Source: Thioalkalivibrio halophilus
GTDB lineage: Bacteria; Pseudomonadota; Gammaproteobacteria; Ectothiorhodospirales; Ectothiorhodospiraceae
Direction: 5' to 3'
Assembly (NCBI RefSeq): GCF_001995255.1
Contig: NZ_MUZR01000055.1
Coordinates: 1-37,015 of the forward strand
Length of the DNA: 37,015 bases
In this document: piece after piece, positions 1 to 5,339 of the stretch
Position numbering within the stretch: position 1 is the first letter of the stretch
Layout: every line of letters starts with the position of its first letter
Notes under the pieces: model-generated
What the model saw: only the letters and a program-made list of their open reading frames with translations
Database searches by the model: none
What the model was told of the DNA's origin: nothing
Program-made: the position numbers and the translations under genes

Positions 1-423
1 ACATGTATACAAACAGCCGGTACCCGACACCCCCTGGATAGCCGCTGCGTTGTGCCCCCGCAGTTGAACCCCCGCGATCTTGGCCGACGAGCGCCCTGGC
101 CGGATCCAGTTGAACGAGCCGATCGGGGTTTTGGTGGAGACCGTGACACCCGATTTCGACAGGTTGAACTTGGCCGCATCCGAGCCATAGCGTCCGCGCA
201 GGATGAAGCGACCGTTCTGGAAGGCGACCTGAGTGTTTTTCGCCAGGCGCGTGGACACCCGTACGCCGTGGTTGGTGTTGCCGGTCAGGTTGATGCCGGC
301 GGCCCGCGTCTGCGCGCGCAGCGACAGCCCGCCGGTACGACTTGCCCGCAGATAGCGCCCGGTGTGCTCGATGCGCTTCTGGCGCCCGTCGCGGTCCTTT
401 TCGCCAACCTTCAGCAATGCCAT
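1..423 (-). CDS. Conserved-looking protein of unknown function, partial (C-terminus beyond left edge)
   Basis: An open frame of 141 codons starts at the ATG at 423 (reads MALLKVGEKDRDGR) and runs off the left edge with no stop. I do not recognise a named family. The sequence alternates basic, Gly- and Ser-rich beta-like stretches; around residues 93-102 it has a segment reading FNLSKSGVTVSTKT, which recalls the short beta-hairpin repeats of DUF4236-type proteins, but this is only a resemblance. No signal peptide and no membrane segment are visible. The ribosome site is weak. It is transcribed away from the AAA+ ATPase gene and lies directly downstream of a possible gene remnant on the same strand. 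I am fairly sure that the frame is coding because it stays open and has a plausible amino-acid composition; function is unknown. Confidence 0.6.
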   Translation of the reverse strand, partial: MALLKVGEKDRDGRQKRIEHTGRYLRASRTGGLSLRAQTRAAGINLTGNTNHGVRVSTRLAKNTQVAFQNGRFILRGRYGSDAAKFNLSKSGVTVSTKTPIGSFNWIRPGRSSAKIAGVQLRGHNAAAIQGVSGTGCLYTC

Positions 424-824
424 GGGCCGAGCGTACCACCCGCGCTTGGCATGAGCCGCCCAACGTTGCACCCTCTGATCGCGCGTTACTTCCGGGCGCC
501 TTTCGCCCTTTCGTTGGTGTCGGGTTCATCCAGGAGGTCGAATCCGGCGGCGGCCTCGTTGTCCATGCGGCGCTGCATGTTCTCCCGACGCATCTGCAGT
601 TCCTGCTCGTTGGGCTGTTCGTCTCGTTCCGTTTCTTCTTGGGCCAAAGGTTCCCCCAGATCCTGACGCTTGTTGATGGCGCTTTGTGCTGGCGCAACGT
701 AACCGCCGCTGCGGGCCCGAATTGGTCGTCTGTTTGTAGCGAGCTACCAAGGCGATTCCCGCGCGCGTCAGAAATCGTCGTCTGTTGGGTTGATGATTGC
801 ATTGCATCCCGACAGGAGACCGAC
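424..824. other. 400-bp interval between two divergent genes, with one possible gene remnant
   Basis: This stretch separates the unknown left-edge gene (minus) from the AAA+ ATPase (plus). The only coding-like content I see is the minus-strand frame at 486-743, listed separately. A short inverted repeat GTAGC-GA-GCTAC lies at 736-747. No convincing sigma-70 promoter was found by eye, although the ATPase gene must be transcribed from here. Confidence 0.5.
486..743 (-). pseudogene. Possible C-terminal gene remnant or very small protein
   Basis: A minus-strand frame is open from the codon after a TAG at 744-746 to a TAA at 486-488. It reads as a hydrophilic, Gln/Glu/Arg-rich tail containing QMRRENMQRRMDNEAAAGF and ending GARK. 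There is no ATG before 593; a TTG at 647 with a GGGGGA upstream could start a 53-residue protein, and the ATG at 593 would give only 35 residues. The composition looks like the charged C-terminus of a longer protein whose 5' part was lost, perhaps when the neighbouring AAA+ gene arrived. It could equally be chance. It sits 63 bp upstream of the left-edge gene in the same direction. Confidence 0.25.
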
Positions 825-2936
825 GTGGGCGGAGTAACTCGGATCGACCGGAGGCACAACGACGATATGGCGGAGATGGAACTGCTCATTCGACTGTGGT
901 GTCTGCGCATCCTGGATGACCTGAAGACCCATGCAAATGTGTCGTGGTCTGACCTCCCTCCATCTGTGCGGACCGCGTGTGGGCTGGAAGGCGAAGGGCC
1001 TTCGGATGCGTTGGGCACAGAGGAAGAGTCGACAATCGAGAGCCGCATTCGGGAGCTTCTGGACCACGGTGTATCCGACGATTTTCCCGAACCCATGCGG
1101 ACCAACCTGGCGAGGCTGAGCAGACGAGTCGGCCTTGAGGCGGTTGAAGAACGGGTGTTGGGCGCGATTGCGCTGATCCATCTCAGTAGTGATCTGTACG
1201 AAGCGCTCGACGTGTATCTCGATCGGCGTTCGGGCCGCAGCTTTTACATTCTGGGGCGTTTGCTCGACGTTCCGACCCGGGATGTCCGGGAGGCATTGGA
1301 TGAGAGGGGCCGCATCTGGGAAACCGGCTTGGTGTCCTCCGTTGGCCCCGGGCTCGGACGGGCAAACGAGTTGCAGCTCGAGCTTCGCGGCCGGATGGCC
1401 GAAGAGTTGTCGAAAGAGGTGTCGGAGGTCGAGGACCTGCTGCGTTGGTTCTACACACCCGCACCGGCGCCGGAAATCGCGGTGAGCGACATCCCCCACC
1501 TGGAAAAGGAAATGCACCGGTTGGTCCGGATCATCCGGGAGAGCCAGCAGCAGGGCGGCAAGGCGGTCAACATCCTTCTCTATGGAGGGCCTGGAACAGG
1601 CAAGACCGAGTTTGTGCGGCTCCTGGCTCAAGAGCTCGGCGCGTCATTGGTGGAAGTGGCGCATTGCGAACCGAATGGCGAACCGATTGCTCCCCTGCAG
1701 CGGCTTCGCCGCTGGTCCCTGGCTCAGAACCTCTACGGAAAGCAAGGCAACGTGTTGCTGCTGTTCGATGACATGGACGATGTTTTCTCAGCGTCCGCCG
1801 ACCAGGGGCTCCCGGCCTGGTCGCGTGGGGGTGTCAGAGTCGGCAAGGCATGGATCAACTCGCGATTGGAAGCCGGTGTGGTACCCAGTATTTGGGTCGC
1901 CAATTCGACCAACCAGATGGATGCCGCATATCTGCGCCGCTTCACCTACGTCCGGGAGTTTCGATCCCCGGGCCCCACGACGCGGCGCGAAATGGTGCGG
2001 CGTTGTTTCGAAGGGGTCCCGGTATCGGCGGGATTCGAAGACTCCCTTGCACACCATCGCGCCGTCACTCCAGCGATCATGCGTCAGGTGGCGACTCTGG
2101 GCGGCATGGTGGACTCGGGTTCGGATGTGGCGATGACGGAGTCATTCCTCCGAGAGCAGATCGACCAACACCTCGGTGTGCAGGGATTTTCGGCCTTGCC
2201 TAAGGCGTCAGAGGAAACGCTCCCGTGGAAGCGCGAGGCCCTCGAGTCCAGCACTGACTTGGAGGAGTTGTTCGCGGGTCTTCAGCGCAGTGGCCGCGGG
2301 CGTCTCCTGCTTTATGGCCCACCGGGAACCGGAAAGACCGAGCTCGTCCGCGCATTGGCGCAGGAACTTGATGCCCCGTTGATCCTGAAGCGCGCATCCG
2401 ACCTGCTGGCCCAGTTTCTCGGACAGACCGAGGCCAACATCGCCGAGATGTTCGAGCAGGCGAGGGAATCGAACGCAGTGTTGTTCCTCGACGAGGCCGA
2501 CAGCTTTCTCACCGATCGGGACGGTGCTCGACATCGTTGGGAAGTCACCCAGACCAACGAACTCCTGACGCGCATGGAAGAGTTCCAGGGCATTTTCGTA
2601 TGCGCAACGAACGCGTTCGATCGACTCGATGCGGCCGTAATGCGGCGCTTCGACGCCAAAATCGAACTGCAATATCCGAATGCCGACCGGCGCTGGAGTC
2701 TGTTTTTGAACCTCTTGGCAGGGCTTGCCCTTGGCATGCCAGACTCCGCCGAGGCGCGTTGCTTGCGACAAAGGCTCGGGCGACTGGAGAACCTGGCCCC
2801 CGGCGATTTTGCGGTGCTGTTCCGGCGTGCCTGCAACCTCGGTCATCGTTTCGAACCGGAATCGCTCGTCGAGGCGCTGGAACGCGAGAGCGCTTCGAAA
2901 GACGGTGTCGCGGGAAGGAAATCAGGTTTTCTCTGA
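825..2936 (+). CDS. Tandem AAA+ ATPase (two ATPase modules), function unknown
   Basis: Predicted 703-residue cytosolic protein. I chose the GTG at 825 because an AGGAG lies at 814-818 with 6-bp spacing; ATGs at 867 and 876 are alternatives, and the longer open frame upstream has no coding character. Residues 1 to about 230 form an alpha-helical N-terminal region of no recognised family. AAA module 1 has Walker A GGPGTGKT at 254-261 and Walker B LLLFDD near 311-316, where the usual catalytic Glu is Asp. AAA module 2 has Walker A GPPGTGKT at 498-505, a canonical LFLDEAD Walker B near 553-559, and an arginine-finger-like MRRF at 606-609. Module 2 resembles the spastin/CDC48 class of AAA domains. 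The family suggests an oligomeric unfoldase or remodeler, but no substrate or partner is encoded beside it. It lies in an accessory region beside an IS element and a tRNA gene, so horizontal transfer and a role in an island function (for example defence) are possible but unproven. Confidence 0.85.
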   Translation: MGGVTRIDRRHNDDMAEMELLIRLWCLRILDDLKTHANVSWSDLPPSVRTACGLEGEGPSDALGTEEESTIESRIRELLDHGVSDDFPEPMRTNLARLSRRVGLEAVEERVLGAIALIHLSSDLYEALDVYLDRRSGRSFYILGRLLDVPTRDVREALDERGRIWETGLVSSVGPGLGRANELQLELRGRMAEELSKEVSEVEDLLRWFYTPAPAPEIAVSDIPHLEKEMHRLVRIIRESQQQGGKAVNILLYGGPGTGKTEFVRLLAQELGASLVEVAHCEPNGEPIAPLQRLRRWSLAQNLYGKQGNVLLLFDDMDDVFSASADQGLPAWSRGGVRVGKAWINSRLEAGVVPSIWVANSTNQMDAAYLRRFTYVREFRSPGPTTRREMVRRCFEGVPVSAGFEDSLAHHRAVTPAIMRQVATLGGMVDSGSDVAMTESFLREQIDQHLGVQGFSALPKASEETLPWKREALESSTDLEELFAGLQRSGRGRLLLYGPPGTGKTELVRALAQELDAPLILKRASDLLAQFLGQTEANIAEMFEQARESNAVLFLDEADSFLTDRDGARHRWEVTQTNELLTRMEEFQGIFVCATNAFDRLDAAVMRRFDAKIELQYPNADRRWSLFLNLLAGLALGMPDSAEARCLRQRLGRLENLAPGDFAVLFRRACNLGHRFEPESLVEALERESASKDGVAGRKSGFL

Positions 2937-3020
2937 GTTGGTACGTAGCGAATAACGCAGTTTGTACCGCCACGTCCCGCAGTGGGCCGTCAGCTATCTT
3001 CTACTGTCCCGGAAGCTAAT

Positions 3021-4117
3021 TGTCAGGTCTCGCCTGGTCATATACCCATTTTCGAAACGAATCGGGGGCGTTCATGCTGCCAGGCCTTGAGGGTTTCCAC
3101 CGGGGTCCGATGGCCCAGCGCCTTCTGGCCGATGTGATGGTTGTACAGCCGCTGGTAGTGCCGCAGCGCCTCGTCCAGGTGCTGGCCGGAGTCGAAGTGG
3201 CGGGTCCGCAGCAGATCGGCGATGCGCCCGTTGAAGCGTTCGACCATGCCGTTGGTCTGGGGCCGCTTGGGCCGGATCAGGCGATGCTCGATCCCGTGTT
3301 CGACGCACAGCCGGTCGAAGGGGTGATGCCCCGTCGGCTCCCGCTCCCCGGTCGCCGCAAAGCGGTCGGTGAACTCCTTGCCGTTGTCGGTGACGAGGTG
3401 GGTGATATGGAACGGCGCTTTCTCGAGAAGCTTCTTCAGGAAGCCGCGCGCGGCCTCGGCGCTCTTGGTGCGCCGCACCTCCAGATAGACCCAACGGCTG
3501 GCCCGGTCGATGGCCACGAACAGGTAGCCCCGCGAGGCCTGATCCGCCATCTGCGGCAGGTACTTCACGTCCACATGCACAAAGCCCGGCACGTAGTCCT
3601 TGAACGGCTTGTGCGCCGGTTCCTCGGGTTCCCCGTCGCGTTCCCGCTGCAGGGCCCGCAGGTCGCCCACGCCGTGCCGGCGCAGGCAGCGCGCCAGCGC
3701 CGCCCGGCTGAGATCCGGGTTCAGGAACTCACGCGCCACGATCAGCAGGTCATCCAGCGACAGCAGGGCCACTTCCCGGACCTGGACCACGATCGCCTCC
3801 TGCTCCGGCGTCAGGGTCGTGTGCAGCCGCTTGGGGCAATGCGACCGATCTTCCACCTCCCGGCGGTAGCGCCACTTGCGCACGGTCATGCGGGTAATGC
3901 CGTAGCGCCGGGCCAGCTCGGGGTCGCTCACGCCCGGCGGCGCCTCCTGCAGCTCTCGCCGGATCTGAGGCGTGGTGCGCGCGTTCGAATGGATCGTCCT
4001 CGCCATGCTATCCGTCCTGCGTGGAGCCGTCGCACACGATACTCAGCCACTCTCGTGCACGAAACAGGGGTGCCTTCTCGTGCGGTATAGAATCATCCGT
4101 TACCCAACAAGTAGACA
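3021..4117. mobile_element. IS481-family insertion sequence, about 1.1 kb
   Basis: A single intact transposase gene fills the element. I place the ends at 5'-TGTCAGG (3021) and the inverted TGTCTAC reading inward from 4117, since IS481-type elements begin with TGT and these positions flank the transposase at suitable distances (17 bp beyond the stop, 111 bp before the start). Beyond the shared TGTC the two ends are only weakly similar and I see no convincing direct target duplication (flanks CTAAT on the left, GGTAG on the right). Either the boundaries are off by a few bases or the flanks have rearranged since insertion. Confidence 0.6.
3038..4006 (-). CDS. IS481-family DDE transposase
   Basis: Complete 322-residue transposase that catalyses cut-and-paste or copy-type movement of the surrounding element. 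An N-terminal helix-turn-helix at about residues 24-48 (SDPELARRYGITRMTVRKW) should bind the element ends. The rve-type integrase core follows, with the catalytic acids visible as D146 (in HVDVKYL), D207 (in VTDNGKEF) and E256 (in GMVERFNGR). The C-terminal segment is typical of IS481/IS3-like enzymes. There is no frameshift or internal stop, so it may be active. The start ATG at 4006 has AGGACGGA upstream. It is the only gene in the element. The family call is strong; the assignment to a particular IS name would need a database comparison. Confidence 0.9.
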   Translation of the reverse strand: MARTIHSNARTTPQIRRELQEAPPGVSDPELARRYGITRMTVRKWRYRREVEDRSHCPKRLHTTLTPEQEAIVVQVREVALLSLDDLLIVAREFLNPDLSRAALARCLRRHGVGDLRALQRERDGEPEEPAHKPFKDYVPGFVHVDVKYLPQMADQASRGYLFVAIDRASRWVYLEVRRTKSAEAARGFLKKLLEKAPFHITHLVTDNGKEFTDRFAATGEREPTGHHPFDRLCVEHGIEHRLIRPKRPQTNGMVERFNGRIADLLRTRHFDSGQHLDEALRHYQRLYNHHIGQKALGHRTPVETLKAWQHERPRFVSKMGI

Positions 4118-4153
4118 GGTAGGTGTAGCTCATATAGCCTCCAAAGCGACTTT

Positions 4154-4253
4154 CTGGGTGAAGTTTGTCCTCGCAGGGTGGGTTTATGCCCTTCTGAATG
4201 ACAATTTAGAACCCAGAATGACGACTGTCAAGGCAGAATGTCATTCAGAATGA
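4154..4253 (+). repeat. Five-unit array of a 9-bp motif phased at exactly 20 bp
   Basis: The motif C-W-G-R-R-T-G recurs at 4154 (CTGGGTGAA), 4174 (CAGGGTGGG), 4194 (CTGAATGAC), 4214 (CAGAATGAC) and 4234 (CAGAATGTC), each start 20 bp after the previous one, so all sites face the same side of the helix about two turns apart. A further CAGAATGA begins at 4246. The array fills the space between the right end of the IS481 element and the ribosome site of the small Xre-type gene. Phased arrays like this occur at the ends of Tn7-, Mu- and IS21-type transposons (transposase binding sites) and as multi-site operators or iterons. Which of these applies here is not shown by the sequence. Confidence 0.6.
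4192..4250. repeat. Perfect 12-bp inverted repeat upstream of the Xre-type gene
   Basis: TTCTGAATGACA at 4192-4203 is exactly complementary to TGTCATTCAGAA at 4239-4250, with 35 bp between. It overlaps the phased array. It could be a regulator binding pair or part of a transposon terminus. The second arm ends 19 bp before the ATG of the downstream gene, a position suited to autoregulation. Confidence 0.6.
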
Positions 4254-4269
4254 AAAAAGGTCGCCCACG

Positions 4270-4491
4270 ATGATCCGATGTCACCTGTCGACCCTTATGG
4301 GAAAGCGGAAAATGAAGATCATGGATGTCGCCCGCGCCACCGGGCTACATCGCAATACGGTTTCCCTCCTCTACAAGGAGGAAGCCGTTCGCATCGAGAT
4401 CGACGCCATGGACAAGCTTTGCGAGCTGTTCAACTGCTCGGTGGGCGAACTCTTCGAATACACCCCGGAAGGGGATGGCGAAACACAGTGA
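4270..4491 (+). CDS. Small Xre/Cro-type helix-turn-helix regulator
   Basis: Predicted 73-residue DNA-binding protein. The whole length is one Cro/C1-type HTH domain: helices around IMDVARATGLHRNTVSLLY (residues 17-35) followed by the conserved MDKLCELFNCSVGELFEY segment (residues 47-64) typical of the small YozG-like regulators. An AAAGG at 4256-4260 lies 9 bp before the ATG; in-frame ATGs at 4297 and 4312 would trim a non-conserved N-terminus. It lies directly downstream of the phased repeat array and inverted repeat, which may be its own operator. The context (IS element, tRNA gene) suits a regulator carried by a mobile element. Regulatory target unknown. Confidence 0.75.
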   Translation: MIRCHLSTLMGKRKMKIMDVARATGLHRNTVSLLYKEEAVRIEIDAMDKLCELFNCSVGELFEYTPEGDGETQ

Positions 4492-4662
4492 CCACGTTCC
4501 CGGCACCGAAGCGCGGAACAGGTCCTGACGGAAGGGGAGTTATCTCGGCGGTGGCCACGCACGATGGCGCGGCTGCACGAAACGGTGGGAGACCTTCAGC
4601 AAAGCCCTGGGCACCGAATGGACACGGCGTGGGCACGAGGTGGGCACGGTGCCCAAACGAGA

Positions 4663-4686
4663 AAGGGGTTGCCGAGGCAACCCCTT
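4663..4686 (-). terminator. Rho-independent terminator of tRNA-Met
   Basis: A perfect 10-bp stem (AAGGGGTTGC / GCAACCCCTT) with a four-base loop lies 8 bp beyond the tRNA 3' end. On the minus strand it is followed by TTTCTCGTTT, a U-rich tail. This is a standard intrinsic terminator for the tRNA transcript. Confidence 0.8.
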
Positions 4687-4693
4687 GAATTGG

Positions 4694-4770
4694 TGGTGGC
4701 TACGCCCTGATTCGAACAGGGGACCCCATCATTATGAGTGATGTGCTCTAACCAGCTGAGCTACGTAGCC
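4694..4770 (-). tRNA. tRNA-Met (CAT), elongator type
   Basis: The 77-nt gene folds as a full cloverleaf. The acceptor stem is GGCTACG/CGTAGCC, the anticodon arm is CATCA-CTCATAA-TGATG with anticodon CAT, the T arm contains GTTCGAATC, and CCA is encoded. The fully paired first base pair (G1-C72) and close match to the enterobacterial elongator gene mark it as elongator rather than initiator tRNA. It is preceded by a good promoter and followed by a terminator, so it is a single-gene unit. Its 3' end borders the accessory DNA to the left. Confidence 0.95.
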
Positions 4771-4783
4771 ACGCGGGATGCGA

Positions 4784-4812
4784 ATTCTCCGGAGGCCGGC
4801 ACACAAAGTCAA
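4784..4812 (-). promoter_or_regulatory. Sigma-70 promoter of tRNA-Met
   Basis: On the minus strand TTGACT (complement of 4807-4812) and GAGAAT (complement of 4784-4789) are separated by 17 bp and place the transcription start about 5-8 bp before the tRNA. The region just before the tRNA is GC-rich, like the discriminator of stringently controlled stable-RNA promoters. Confidence 0.55.
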
Positions 4813-4835
4813 GCCAGCGCGACGCCTGGTGGGGT

Positions 4836-5141
4836 TCAGATCTGCAGGCGCTCGACCACACGGCCGTTCTTGAGGTGTTCTTCCAGGATTTCGTCGATGT
4901 CGCGTTCGTCCTGGTAGGTGTACCAGACGCCTTCCGGGTAGACGACCGCAACCGGGCCTTCGTTGCAGCGATCCAGACAGCCGGCGGTATTCACCCGCAC
5001 CTGCCCCTTGCCGTGGATCCCCATCGCCTTGGCCCGATCCTTGGCATAGCCGCGCATCTCGGTCGCCCCGTGATCCTCGCAGCAGTTGCCGTCTTCCCGG
5101 CAATTGGTACAGAAGAAGATATGCCGCTGGTAGTAGCCCAT
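4836..5141 (-). CDS. Thioredoxin-like [2Fe-2S] ferredoxin
   Basis: Predicted 101-residue electron carrier of the thioredoxin-fold [2Fe-2S] ferredoxin family (related to the NuoE subunit fold and the Aquifex-type ferredoxin). Candidate cluster ligands are C11 and C20 or C21 in FFCTNCREDGNCC, and C55 and C59 in GCLDRC. The segment CNEGPVAVVYPEGVWY is typical of the family. I chose the ATG at 5141, which has GGGAG six bases upstream, over a TTG six codons earlier. It lies directly upstream of tRNA-Met. Its redox partner is not evident from the sequence; the divergent Fe-S oxidoreductase gene next door is a candidate by proximity only. Confidence 0.88.
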   Translation of the reverse strand: MGYYQRHIFFCTNCREDGNCCEDHGATEMRGYAKDRAKAMGIHGKGQVRVNTAGCLDRCNEGPVAVVYPEGVWYTYQDERDIDEILEEHLKNGRVVERLQI

Positions 5142-5189
5142 GCGATGCTCCCGGATCAAATCCGCTTCATCATACTGTGTCCTGCCGGT

Positions 5190-5339
5190 TCAGCGAAAAC
5201 GCCAGACCAGGCTGACCTCACTGATGGTGTCGGTTTCCCATCCCTCCGCATCCCGGGCCTGAGCCTGCGAGACTGGTATGCTGACAAGCATGACGGAAGA
5301 CAACAGTACGGCGGCAGAACGCGGTACACGCGACAACAT
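5190..5339 (-). CDS. Possible 49-residue exported protein, antisense to the start of the GlcF-like gene
   Basis: The frame starts at an ATG with GGAGGG 4 bp upstream and encodes a textbook signal peptide: basic MLSRVPR, hydrophobic SAAVLLSSVMLVSIPV, then SQAQA with an AxA cleavage site, leaving a mature tail of about 21 residues ending SLVWRFR. It ends 48 bp before the ferredoxin gene, in the same direction. It overlaps the first 62 bases of the predicted GlcF-like gene on the other strand, and that gene's N-terminus there is low-complexity and non-conserved in appearance. Either this is a genuine small gene and the GlcF-like protein begins later (ATG at 5338), or the signal peptide is a coincidence. 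I see no family for the tail. Confidence 0.4.
   Translation of the reverse strand: MLSRVPRSAAVLLSSVMLVSIPVSQAQARDAEGWETDTISEVSLVWRFR

Noticed and set aside
526-807. Frame beginning with a Tat-like NRRRFLTRAGIALVA
   Set aside because: The twin-arginine-like start is followed by no hydrophobic stretch of enough length and then by Arg-rich low-complexity sequence; likely chance.
342-824. Upstream extension of the AAA+ ATPase by 161 codons
   Set aside because: The extra part has an Arg/Ala-rich, non-protein-like composition, overlaps other signals, and a good ribosome site precedes the GTG at 825.
8-2966. TACAAACAG-type words at 8-16, 730-738 and 2958-2966 around the first genes
   Set aside because: Nine-base near matches with different flanks and mixed orientation are not enough for transposon ends or att sites.
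4607-4655. GGGCAC repeats and the TGGGCAC-G-GTGCCCA palindrome
   Set aside because: Possibly part of an integration site, but the copies are irregular and no second copy is in the window.
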